Shown piece by piece: positions 53,851 to 61,702 of a stretch of DNA of 64,000 bases. The stretch is from Streptomyces polyasparticus. GTDB taxonomy: Bacteria > Actinomycetota > Actinomycetes > Streptomycetales > Streptomycetaceae. Numbering within the stretch: position 1 is the stretch's first letter; every line of letters starts with the position of its first letter. Location of the stretch: contig NZ_JACTVJ010000011.1 in assembly GCF_014493765.1 (NCBI RefSeq), positions 434,001 through 498,000 of the forward strand. The letters run 5' to 3'. The translations under genes and the position numbers were made by a program. The notes beneath the pieces were generated by a model. It did no database searches and was not told the DNA's origin. It was given only the letters and a program-made list of their open reading frames with translations.

Positions 53851-54017
53851 CGGGGCGCCCGGTGCGCAGGCTGCGGATACTTCTGGTTCGGGACGTATGT
53901 CCCTCGCGGGTTCGAATCCCGTCGCCGCTCCCATGCGGAGCGGTGTGGCCGAGTGGGCGAAGGCAAACCCTTGTGCCTCAGGCGCGTTCCGCCGCCGACC
54001 TGATCTCGGGCGCCCGG
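53851..54017 (+). ncRNA. Permuted class II tRNA-like element (3' half upstream of 5' half)
   Basis: In order: a variable-arm stem-loop GGGAC-GTAT-GTCCC (53890-53903), a T-arm GCGGG-TTCGAAT-CCCGT (53906-53922), acceptor 3' strand CGCCGCT (53923-53929), C, and encoded CCA (53931-53933). After TGCGG comes acceptor 5' strand AGCGGTG (53939-53945), T8, G9, and a D-arm GCC-GAGTGGGCGAA-GGC (53948-53964). The two acceptor strands pair over 7 bp (9 if GG and CC flanks are used). AACC (53966-53969) pairs with GGTT (53885-53888) as an anticodon-stem-like helix. The flanks pair further (for example 53851-53861 with 54007-54017, one bulge). No anticodon could be fixed. It could be a permuted tRNA gene, a tRNA-like RNA, or the remnant of a tandem tRNA pair. 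The rest of the gap 53742-54046 holds only the metK terminator. Confidence 0.5.
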
Positions 54018-54046
54018 TGTCAGTCCCTTCTGGTTAAGTTGGGGCT

Positions 54047-56209
54047 GTGAGCAGCGAGAACGGCAAGCCCGGCAGCGACGCGCAGGACGCGGCGCCGGAG
54101 CAGCTCGCGCTCATCAGGGAGACCGTGCGCAAGGCGGCCGTACCGCGGGCCAAGCCGCGTACGTGGCGTGGTGCGGAGCTGGCGCCCGAGCTGCCGGTGG
54201 CCCGTGTGCTCGTCGACAAGGGTGTGCTGCATCTCGACAGGTACTTCGACTATGCGGTGCCCGCCGAGCTCGATGCCGACGCCCAGCCGGGTGTGCGGGT
54301 GCGCGTGAGGTTCGGGGCCGGGCGCGGTCGTGTGCATGGCGGCCGGCGCGAGGGCGGCGGGCTGATCAGCGGGTTTCTGGTCGAGCGGGTCGCCGAGTCC
54401 GACTACTCCGGGCCGCTGGCCGCGCTCGCCCAAGTGGTGTCGCCCGAGCCGGTGTTGAGCCCCGAGCTGCTCGGGCTCGCGCGGGCCGTCGCCGACCGGT
54501 ATGCGGGCAGCCTCGCCGACGTACTGACCTTGGCCGTACCGCCGCGCAATGCCCGTGCCGAGTCCAAGGCCTCGCCGCCGGCGCCCCCCGCACCGCCGAA
54601 GCCCGAGGTTGGCACGTGGGCGCGGTATGGGCAGGGACCGGCCTTTCTGGAGTCCCTCGCGTCCGGTGGAGCGCCGCGTGCCGTGTGGAACGCGCTGCCC
54701 GGGCCGCACTGGGGCGAGGAGCTCGCGCGGGCCGTCGCGGCCACGCTGGCCTCCGGCCGGGGCGCGCTGGTCGTCGTACCGGACGGGAAGACCGCGAGCC
54801 GGGTGGACGCCGCCCTGACCGCGGTGCTCGGCGAGGGCCGGCATGCGCTGCTCACGGCGGACGCGGGTCCGGAGAAGCGGTACGCGGAGTGGCTGGCCGT
54901 GCGGCGCGGCTCCGTGCGGGCCGTGGTGGGCACGCGGGCCGCGATGTTCGCGCCGGTGCAGAACCTCGGTCTGGTGGCCATCTGGGACGACGGCGACGGC
55001 AACCACAGCGAGCTGCACGCCCCGCAGCCGCACGCCCGCGATGTGCTGCTGCTGCGTGCCGCCCATGACAAGTGCGGCTTTCTGCTCGGGAGTTGGAGCT
55101 GCACCGTCGAGGCGGCGCAGCTGGTCGAGAGCGGCTGGGCCAAGCCGCTGGTCGCCGACCGGGAGCAGGTGCGGCTCGCCGCGCCCCTGGTGCGTACGGT
55201 CGGCGACACCGACGTGGCGCGGGACGCGGCGGCCCGCGCCGCACGCCTGCCCTCGCTCGCCTGGCAGGTCGCGAAGGAAGGACTCACGCGCGGGCCCGTC
55301 CTGGTGCAGGTGCCCCGGCGGGGTTACGTGCCACGGCTTGCGTGCGAGCGCTGCCGCGAGCCCGCTCGTTGCCGGGAGTGCGCCGGACCGCTGGAGGCCC
55401 AGGACGCGGGGCCCCTGCACTGTGCGTGGTGCGGGCGGACCGAGTCCGAGTGGCACTGCGGCGAGTGCGGCTCGTTCAGGCTGCGGGCGCAGATCGTGGG
55501 GGCGCGGCGCACCGCCGAGGAGCTGGGGCGGGCCTTTCCGTCCGTGCCGGTGCGGACGTCCGGGCGTGAGCACATCCTGGAGTCCGTCCCCGACCAGCCC
55601 TCGCTGGTCGTCTCGACGCCCGGCGCCGAGCCGGTCGCCGAGGGCGGGTATGCCGCCGCGCTGCTGCTCGACGGATGGACCATGCTCGGGCGGCCCGACC
55701 TGCGGGCGGCCGAGGACGCGCTGCGGCGGTGGATCGGGGCCTCCGCGCTCGTACGGGGGCAGGGGGACGGCGGCACCGTCGTGGTCGTCGGCGAGCCGAC
55801 CCAGCGGCCCGTGCAGGCCCTTGTGCGATGGGACCCGGTCGGGCACGCGGTGCGGGAGCTGGCCGAGCGGGCCGAGCTCGGGTTCCCGCCGGTGTCGCGG
55901 ATGGCCGCGGTGTCGGGGCGGCCCGAGGCCGTGGCCGAGTTCCTCGCGGGGGCCGAACTGCCCGCTGACGCCGAGGTGTTGGGGCCGGTGCCGCTGCCGG
56001 TGACGGATCCGTCGCGGCCCAAGCGCACGGGGGCGGCGCCGGTGGGGGAGCAGTGGGAGCGGGCTCTGGTCCGGGTGCGGCCCGGAAGCGGGGCCGCGCT
56101 CGCCGCGGCGCTCAAGGCGGCGCAGGCCGGGCGGATGGCCCGGGGGGCCGGGGTTTCGGCGGGGGAGTCCGGGGTGCGGATTCGTATTGATCCGCCGGAC
56201 ATTGGGTGA
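54047..56209 (+). CDS. priA: Probable replication restart protein PriA (helicase motifs degenerate)
   Basis: A 720-residue PriA homologue. The zinc-binding cluster is intact (CERCREPARCREC, then CAWCGRTE, CGECGS). The N-terminal DNA-binding domain is visible (ARVLVDKGVLHLDRYFDYAVP). The Walker A of helicase motif I is absent: the expected place reads ALPGPHWGEELARAV. The DEEH motif is replaced by IWDDGDGNHSE. Actinobacterial PriA proteins are known to lack these motifs, so DNA binding and primosome assembly without ATPase/helicase action are expected. GTG 54047 is used. It follows the metK gap. Confidence 0.92.
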   Translation: MSSENGKPGSDAQDAAPEQLALIRETVRKAAVPRAKPRTWRGAELAPELPVARVLVDKGVLHLDRYFDYAVPAELDADAQPGVRVRVRFGAGRGRVHGGRREGGGLISGFLVERVAESDYSGPLAALAQVVSPEPVLSPELLGLARAVADRYAGSLADVLTLAVPPRNARAESKASPPAPPAPPKPEVGTWARYGQGPAFLESLASGGAPRAVWNALPGPHWGEELARAVAATLASGRGALVVVPDGKTASRVDAALTAVLGEGRHALLTADAGPEKRYAEWLAVRRGSVRAVVGTRAAMFAPVQNLGLVAIWDDGDGNHSELHAPQPHARDVLLLRAAHDKCGFLLGSWSCTVEAAQLVESGWAKPLVADREQVRLAAPLVRTVGDTDVARDAAARAARLPSLAWQVAKEGLTRGPVLVQVPRRGYVPRLACERCREPARCRECAGPLEAQDAGPLHCAWCGRTESEWHCGECGSFRLRAQIVGARRTAEELGRAFPSVPVRTSGREHILESVPDQPSLVVSTPGAEPVAEGGYAAALLLDGWTMLGRPDLRAAEDALRRWIGASALVRGQGDGGTVVVVGEPTQRPVQALVRWDPVGHAVRELAERAELGFPPVSRMAAVSGRPEAVAEFLAGAELPADAEVLGPVPLPVTDPSRPKRTGAAPVGEQWERALVRVRPGSGAALAAALKAAQAGRMARGAGVSAGESGVRIRIDPPDIG

Positions 56210-56365
56210 GTCGGGGGGATCGGGTGGCCGGGCGGCGGATGAGCTGAGGCTGCTCGGGTGGTTGGGGCGTGGCTGCTTGCATGGCTGGATGGCTGGATCG
56301 GTCCTTGGGGCATCGGCCGCGCGGATGGATCGGTTCGCCGGGTGCCTGCTGCGGGTGCGGCGCTT

Positions 56366-56734
56366 CTAGCGTGCGCCCGGTTGCTCGGTGTCCGCTGCCT
56401 CCTGCGCGGCCATCACCTTGTCTCCGTACGTGAAGGCCCAGGCGCCCACGGCATCGATCGGTCCCAGCAAGGTCCGTCCCAGCGCGGTGAGTTCGTATTC
56501 GACCCGGGGAGGCGCTCCGGGGTGTTCGTGCCGGTCGACGAGACCGTTGTACTGCAGCCGTCGCAAGGTCTCGGTGAGCACCTTGGAGCTGATGCCGCCG
56601 ATCTGTTCCCGCAGGGCTACCGGACGCCTGGGGCCTTCGCGCAGAGCCCAGAGCACCACAGCGTTCCACGTGTGGGAGAGCAGGTCGAAGGCCAGGCGGG
56701 CGCGGCAGTCGGCGAGGAAGGCGTCGGTGGTCAC
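56366..56734 (-). CDS. HxlR-family transcriptional regulator
   Basis: A 122-residue winged-helix regulator (LLSHTWNAVVLWALREGPRRPVALREQIGGISSKVLTETLRRLQYNGLVDRHEHPGAPPRVEYELTALGRTLL, about 15-90). GTG 56734 is the only start giving the family length; no good Shine-Dalgarno precedes it, so a leaderless message is possible. Cys9 (LADCRARL) is in the place of the redox-sensing Cys of HypR/YodB-type relatives. The gene is divergent from a reductase gene 151 bp away, the usual target arrangement. Confidence 0.9.
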   Translation of the reverse strand: MTTDAFLADCRARLAFDLLSHTWNAVVLWALREGPRRPVALREQIGGISSKVLTETLRRLQYNGLVDRHEHPGAPPRVEYELTALGRTLLGPIDAVGAWAFTYGDKVMAAQEAADTEQPGAR

Positions 56735-56736
56735 GT

Positions 56737-56746
56737 ACCAAATGGT
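56737..56746. promoter_or_regulatory. Possible HxlR operator
   Basis: The inverted repeat ACCA-AA-TGGT lies 2 bp upstream of the HxlR start. It is short, so support is weak. Confidence 0.3.
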
Positions 56747-56885
56747 GCCTGAGCCGCTCCCTAGCGTCGGTACGAACGGCGAACGATCGTCGGACGAACG
56801 CTGTGCCGGACTGCGGACGAGCGTCGTGACGACGGGCGATCGAGCGTCGTGGCGATCGGACGGAACCTGCGGGGAGAGGAATCGT

Positions 56886-57530
56886 ATGATGAGAATCGGG
56901 ATCCTGGGCACGGGGAACATGGCCGACGCACTGGCCACGCAATGGGCGCGTGCCGGACGCGAAGTGACCGTCGGCGGACGGGACATGCTCAAGGCGGAGC
57001 GGCTCGCGGAGCGCATCGGCGGCGGCGTGCTTGCCGGCGGTCTGCGCGCGGCCGCCGAGGCCGGTGACGTGGTGCTCGCCGCGCTGCCCTTCGGTGCGGG
57101 GGCACAGGTGGTACGGGATCTGCGGGCGGAGCTGGCCGGCAAGGTGCTCGTCGACTGCTCCAATCCCGTCGGCCCCGGCTTCCGGCTGCTGACCGAAGGC
57201 GGCCCGTCGGCCGCGCAGTTGCTGGCCGCCGCGGCGCCGGAGGCCCGGGTGGTCAAGGCCTTCAACCTCTGCCATGAGGATGTGTGGCGGCTGCGGCCGC
57301 CCGTCTTCGAGGGCCGTGCCCTGGCGGTGCCGGTCTGCGGGGACGACGAGCAGGCGCTCGTGGCCGTACGCGCGTTGGTACGGGATCTGGGCTGTGCACC
57401 CGTCGACGGTGGCGGTCTCGGACGGGCCGGGCTTCTCGAGGCCACCGCCGCGCTGTTCATCGGGCTGTGGGTGGGGGAGGGAGCGGACGCCCAGGCCATC
57501 GCTCCACCGCTCGCCCATGCGGCCGGCTGA
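56886..57530 (+). CDS. NADPH-dependent reductase, F420:NADP oxidoreductase-like
   Basis: A 214-residue Rossmann protein. The dinucleotide motif is RIGILGTGNMADALATQWARAG, followed by VVLAALPFGAGAQVVRDLR and KVLVDCSNPVG and VVKAFNLCHEDVW. This matches the family that includes coenzyme F420-dependent NADP reductases and related NAD(P)-binding proteins; F420 specificity cannot be confirmed by eye. ATG 56886 has GAGAGG 6 nt upstream. It is divergent from the HxlR regulator, probably its target, and is followed by a strong terminator. Confidence 0.88.
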   Translation: MMRIGILGTGNMADALATQWARAGREVTVGGRDMLKAERLAERIGGGVLAGGLRAAAEAGDVVLAALPFGAGAQVVRDLRAELAGKVLVDCSNPVGPGFRLLTEGGPSAAQLLAAAAPEARVVKAFNLCHEDVWRLRPPVFEGRALAVPVCGDDEQALVAVRALVRDLGCAPVDGGGLGRAGLLEATAALFIGLWVGEGADAQAIAPPLAHAAG

Positions 57531-57567
57531 GGTCCGCGCACGGAACCCACAGCCCCGTACGACAGAG

Positions 57568-57608
57568 ATGCCCCCGCTCCCGGCGCCAAGCGCCGGGAGC
57601 GGGGGCAT
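57568..57608. terminator. Bidirectional terminator hairpin
   Basis: A perfect 19-bp stem (57568-57586 with 57590-57608), loop CAA, between the convergent reductase and HTH-protein genes. Confidence 0.92.
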
Positions 57609-57661
57609 TTCAACTCGGCCTCAGGACAAGGCAGCAGTGTCGGCGTACCGCTGCCGTGCCG

Positions 57662-58219
57662 TCAGCCGTTGCGCGGACCCGGGAACGCGCCCGGGCGGGG
57701 TTCTTCGCGCAGGACGGATCCGGCGGGGGTCTCCCGCAGGACCGGGCTGCCCGCCGTCGGCTGGGTCGGCATGGAGCGGGCCGCGGGCACGGACGGCAGG
57801 CCCGCACCGATACCCACCGGACGTGCCCCGGTGTCCGTGGCACGCTCGGCCTCGGCGGCGGCCTGTGCCGTGGCCCGCCGGGCTCCGTAACGGCGGTGTA
57901 CCGCCTGCTTGGTGACCCCGAGCGCGGAGCCCACCGCGTCCCAGGAGAAGCCGAGCGAGCGGTCGAAGTCCACCGCCGCCGTGACCAGGGTCTCCACGCT
58001 GTCGCGCAGCTCCTGGGCGAGACGGACGGTGGGGGCGGGGGCGCGCCCGTACACGACGAAGCCCGTGGAGGGGCCGGAGCGGCGCGGGCGGTAGACGTTG
58101 CCCAACTGGGCGGTGAGGGTACGCAGTGCGTCCACCTGCCGGCGGACCCGCTCGATGTCCCGCACAAGCAGATGCAGGCTGGCCCTTGCCTGGGCGTCGT
58201 GGGTTGCGTGGTCGGCCAT
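57662..58219 (-). CDS. HTH-containing protein of unknown function
   Basis: A 185-residue protein. The N-terminal half is helical ([28 protein letters not shown]). A helix-turn-helix is visible at 91-112 ([22 protein letters not shown]), similar to sigma-region-4/resolvase-like HTHs. The C-terminal ~70 residues are Pro/Ala-rich and disordered. ATG 58219 has GAGAGG upstream; ATG 58225 is an alternative. A perfect 7-bp inverted repeat lies 58 bp upstream and is a candidate autoregulatory site. The family is common in Streptomyces but has no known role. Confidence 0.8.
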   Translation of the reverse strand: MADHATHDAQARASLHLLVRDIERVRRQVDALRTLTAQLGNVYRPRRSGPSTGFVVYGRAPAPTVRLAQELRDSVETLVTAAVDFDRSLGFSWDAVGSALGVTKQAVHRRYGARRATAQAAAEAERATDTGARPVGIGAGLPSVPAARSMPTQPTAGSPVLRETPAGSVLREEPRPGAFPGPRNG

Positions 58220-58276
58220 GAACAAGCCTCTCGAACCGGCGATGAAAAGGGTCGGGCCGCCATCGCGGCCCCTGTC

Positions 58277-58297
58277 TGGTCAACTCTTTCTTGACCA
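58277..58297. promoter_or_regulatory. Candidate operator TGGTCAA-N7-TTGACCA
   Basis: A perfect 7-bp inverted repeat in the 283-bp gap between the HTH-protein gene and fmt. The TTGACC may double as a -35 element. The rest of the gap has no recognised feature. Confidence 0.5.
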
Positions 58298-58502
58298 ACG
58301 CGTCAGCCCGGGATGTGGTCACGGTGGAGGGGCGTATGCGCATATGCGCGGGGCGCGCGGCTGCGCGCACGCCCCGGGGCCTGGGGCCGCGCCGCGCCTT
58401 CGGGAGGCGGACATCGCCCCCGGGGCGCACGGCGGACGCCGACCGCCTCATAGACTGGTGCGCTGCTCGTCACGTCCCCGCCCGAGAGGCCCTCCGCCAC
58501 CG

Positions 58503-59435
58503 ATGAAGCTGGTCTTCGCAGGCACCCCCGAGGTCGCCGTCCCCGCTCTTGACGCCCTGATCGCCTCCGGCCGGCACGAGGTGGCCGCCGTCGTCACCAG
58601 GCCGGACGCCCCCGCCGGGCGCGGCCGGCGGCTGGTCGCGAGCCCTGTCGCCCAGCGCGCCGAGGAGGCGGGCATCGAGGTGCTCAAGCCGCACCGGCCG
58701 CGCGACGAGGAGTTCCTCGCACGGCTGCGGGAGATCGCGCCCGACTGCTGTCCTGTGGTGGCGTACGGCGCGCTGCTGCCCAAGGTCGCCCTCGACGTGC
58801 CCACGCGCGGCTGGGTCAATCTGCACTTCTCGCTGCTGCCCGCCTGGCGCGGTGCCGCGCCCGTGCAGCACGCGATCATGGCGGGTGACCAGATCACCGG
58901 CGCCTCGACCTTCCTCATCGAGGAGGGGCTCGACTCGGGGCCGGTGTTCGGCACGATCACCGAAGAGGTGCGGGCCACCGACACCAGCGGTGACCTCCTG
59001 ACCCGGCTCGCGTTCGCGGGCGCCGGGCTGCTCGAGGCGACGATGGACGGGATCGAAGACGGTTCCCTCAAGGCCGTGCCCCAGCCCGCCGACGGCATCT
59101 CGCTCGCGCCGAAGATCACCGTCGAGGACGCGCAGATCGACTGGTCCGCGCCCGCGATGCGGGTCGACCGCGTGGTCCGCGGCTGCACGCCCGCGCCCGG
59201 CGCCTGGACCGTGTTCCGCGGCGAGCGGCTCAAGCTGATCGCCGCCGTGCCCGTCCCCGACCGTACGGAGCTCGCGCCCGGCGCTGTGGAGGCCGGCAAG
59301 AACAACGTGTACGTGGGCACCGGCTCGCACGCCGTAGAGCTGCTCTGGGTCCAGCCGCAGGGCAAGAAGCCCATGAAGGCGGCGGACTGGGCGCGCGGTG
59401 TGCGGATCACCGCGGGCGAGCGCGTGGGCGCCTGA
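58503..59435 (+). CDS. fmt: Methionyl-tRNA formyltransferase
   Basis: A 310-residue enzyme that formylates initiator Met-tRNA. The N-terminus is [18 protein letters not shown] and the folate-binding/catalytic segment is [20 protein letters not shown] (Asn and His of the catalytic set), with the Asp in [10 protein letters not shown]. The C-terminal OB-like domain contacts tRNA. ATG 58503 is the family start. It is followed by a palindromic hairpin, then rsmB. Confidence 0.97.
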   Translation: MKLVFAGTPEVAVPALDALIASGRHEVAAVVTRPDAPAGRGRRLVASPVAQRAEEAGIEVLKPHRPRDEEFLARLREIAPDCCPVVAYGALLPKVALDVPTRGWVNLHFSLLPAWRGAAPVQHAIMAGDQITGASTFLIEEGLDSGPVFGTITEEVRATDTSGDLLTRLAFAGAGLLEATMDGIEDGSLKAVPQPADGISLAPKITVEDAQIDWSAPAMRVDRVVRGCTPAPGAWTVFRGERLKLIAAVPVPDRTELAPGAVEAGKNNVYVGTGSHAVELLWVQPQGKKPMKAADWARGVRITAGERVGA

Positions 59436-59453
59436 CCTCACCTACCGGCACAC

Positions 59454-59483
59454 GGCCCGGCTCCGGATATCCGGAGCCGGGCC
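59454..59483 (+). terminator. Palindromic hairpin after fmt
   Basis: A 30-bp perfect palindrome (GGCCCGGCTCCGGAT / ATCCGGAGCCGGGCC), 18 bp after the fmt stop. Confidence 0.85.
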
Positions 59484-59546
59484 GCGCCCGTGGCCCGCCC
59501 TTACGCTGGTAGGGCCTGAACGATTCAGAATCCGGAGCACCTTTTC

Positions 59547-60971
59547 GTGAACGACAAGCCCCGCAACCGTCCCCCGCGCAAGCACCGCAGGCCCCAGAAG
59601 GACCCGGTGCGCATCCTCGCGTTCGAGGCGCTGCGGGCGGTGGACGAGCGGGACGCGTACGCCAATCTCGTCCTGCCGCCGCTCCTTCGCAAGGCGCGCG
59701 AGAAGAACGAGAGCTTCGACGCGCGCGACGCCGCGCTCGCCACCGAGCTGGTGTACGGGACGCTGCGCCGCCAGGGCACCTACGACGCGATCATCGCGTC
59801 CTGCGTGGACCGGCCGCTGCGCGAGGTCGACCCGCCCGTGCTCGACGTGCTCAGCCTCGGCGCGCACCAGCTGCTCGGGACCCGTATCCCGACGCATGCT
59901 GCGGTGTCGGCCACCGTGGAGCTGGCGCGGGTGGTGCTCGGCGACGGACGCGCCAAGTTCGTCAACGCCGTGCTGCGCAAGGTCGCCGCGGACGACCTCG
60001 ACGGCTGGGTGAACCGGGTCGCGCCGCCCTACGACGAGGATCCCGAGGACCACCTCGCGATCGTCCACTCGCATCCGCGCTGGGTGGTCGGTGCGCTGTG
60101 GGACGCGCTCGGCGGCGGCCGCGCGGGCATCGAGGACCTCCTGGAGGCCGACAACGAGCGGCCCGAGGTGACGCTCGTGGCGCGGCCGGGCCGGATCACG
60201 GGGGAGGAGCTGCTCGACTCCCTGCCCGAGGACTCCGCGCTCCCCGGCCGCTGGTCCCCGTACGCCGTGCGGCTCACCGAGGGCGGCGAGCCCGGTGCGC
60301 TCGATGCCGTACGGGAAGGGCGGGCCGGAGTGCAGGACGAGGGCAGCCAGTTGGTGGCGCTCGCGCTGGCCAACGTGCCCGTCGAGGGCTCCGACAAGCG
60401 CTGGCTCGACGGGTGCGCGGGTCCCGGCGGGAAGGCGGCCATGCTGGCCGGGCTCGCGTCCGAGCGCGGTGCGTTCCTGCTCGCGTCCGAGAAGCAGCCG
60501 CACCGGGCGGGACTGGTTGCCCAGGCCCTGTCCGGCAACCCCGGGCCGTACCAGGTGATCGCGGCCGACGGCACGCGTCCGCCGTGGCGGCCCGGCACCT
60601 TCGACCGGGTCCTGATGGACGTGCCCTGCACGGGACTCGGCGCCCTTCGCCGCCGTCCCGAGGCCCGCTGGCGGCGCCGTCCCGAGGACCTCGACGGCTT
60701 CGGTCCGTTGCAACGCGCGCTGCTCACCGAGGCGTTGGCCGCGGTCCGCGTCGGCGGCGTGGTCGGCTACGCGACCTGCTCCCCGCATCTGGCCGAGACC
60801 CGCGCGGTCGTGGACGACGTCCTCAAGCGCGTCCCGGGCACCGAACTCATCGACGCCCGCCCGCTGTTGCCGGGCGTACCGGCCCTGGGCGAGGGCCCGG
60901 ACATCCAGCTGTGGCCGCATCTGCACGGCACGGACGCGATGTATCTGGCGCTGATTCGGCGGACGGGCTGA
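59547..60971 (+). CDS. rsmB: 16S rRNA (cytosine-967-C5)-methyltransferase RsmB family
   Basis: A 474-residue enzyme with a NusB-like N-terminal domain (RILAFEALRAVDERDAYANLVLP, about 25-165) and a SAM-dependent methyltransferase domain. Motif I is WLDGCAGPGGKAAML, the Cys motifs are LMDVPCTGLGALRRRPE and VGYATCSPHLAET (the two active Cys of RNA m5C enzymes). GTG 59547 has GGAG upstream. Confidence 0.95.
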   Translation: MNDKPRNRPPRKHRRPQKDPVRILAFEALRAVDERDAYANLVLPPLLRKAREKNESFDARDAALATELVYGTLRRQGTYDAIIASCVDRPLREVDPPVLDVLSLGAHQLLGTRIPTHAAVSATVELARVVLGDGRAKFVNAVLRKVAADDLDGWVNRVAPPYDEDPEDHLAIVHSHPRWVVGALWDALGGGRAGIEDLLEADNERPEVTLVARPGRITGEELLDSLPEDSALPGRWSPYAVRLTEGGEPGALDAVREGRAGVQDEGSQLVALALANVPVEGSDKRWLDGCAGPGGKAAMLAGLASERGAFLLASEKQPHRAGLVAQALSGNPGPYQVIAADGTRPPWRPGTFDRVLMDVPCTGLGALRRRPEARWRRRPEDLDGFGPLQRALLTEALAAVRVGGVVGYATCSPHLAETRAVVDDVLKRVPGTELIDARPLLPGVPALGEGPDIQLWPHLHGTDAMYLALIRRTG

Positions 60972-61026
60972 GGCCGGGCGTGGCCGCGCTCTGAGGCCGT
61001 GGGGGCCACACGTGCAGAATCGTCCC

Positions 61027-61663
61027 ATGGGGACGGACATACACGGGGTGGTCGAGTGCCAGGCCTGGCGGGCGGGGCCGGGACCCGGCGAGCGGGACTG
61101 GCAGGCCGCCGTCGACCTGTCGTTGCTCGGCGTGGGGCGGGACTGCGACGCGTTTGCCTGCCTGTTCGGCGTGCGTGACTTCACGGGGGCAGTGGCATCC
61201 CGTTGCCCCGGACCGCGGCCTTCCGGCGGACGCCTCCGCCGAGACACGGGCCGCGTTCGCGGCCTGGGGAGACGCGGCCTTCGGGTCCACCTGGCTCGGC
61301 TGGGACGAGGCACGCGCGATCGACTGGGACGAACCGGCGCTCCCGCGTGCCACCGGCATCGCCCGCTATCGGCGCCATGCCGACGGCAGCCTGGAATTGC
61401 TGCACCGCAACGACTGGAGCCGGGGCTTCGCCCGCGTCAGCGGCGTCGACACGCGCACGGTCGACCCGGTGCGCGTGGGCGAACTCTGGGACGAGGGGAC
61501 CGAATGGGCCACGGGCGCGACCGTCTTCCGCGCGGAACGTGCCCGGCGTCGTTATGCCGTGCCGGCCGACGGCATGTGGGCGCCGGTGTGGACCGTCATG
61601 CGCGCCCTCGGCGGCGTCCACGGGGACTTGCGCGTACGCCTGGTGATCTGGTTCGACGAGTAG
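61027..61663 (+). pseudogene. Hypothetical protein gene with a +1 frameshift
   Basis: The first part reads MGTDIHGVVECQAWRAG... from ATG 61027 to FGVRDFTG near 61188. The remainder, QWHPVAPDRGLPADASAE through VRLVIWFDE (stop at 61663), is in the next frame. Removing one G from the GGGGG run at 61185-61189 joins them into a protein of about 211 residues. The break may be a recent mutation, a slippage site, or a sequence error. The DIHG start and an aromatic-rich body are seen in uncharacterised Streptomyces proteins; no function is recognised. Confidence 0.7.
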
Positions 61664-61702
61664 GCGATCGGTGCGCGCCGGCGTTCGCGCCGCAGCCAAG
61701 TG

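Noticed and set aside
53890-53964. tRNA fragment as an att site of an integrated element
   Set aside because: No integrase, excisionase or mobile genes occur nearby, and both halves of the same tRNA fold are present in reversed order.
53851-54017. Permuted (two-piece) tmRNA
   Set aside because: It has a full D-arm, a class II variable arm, no tag-peptide reading frame and no tmRNA-type acceptor with the G-U at the third pair.
53758-54050. Three short overlapping plus-strand frames in the metK-priA gap
   Set aside because: They run through the terminator and the tRNA-like structure, have no ribosome binding site, and code for low-complexity Arg-rich peptides.
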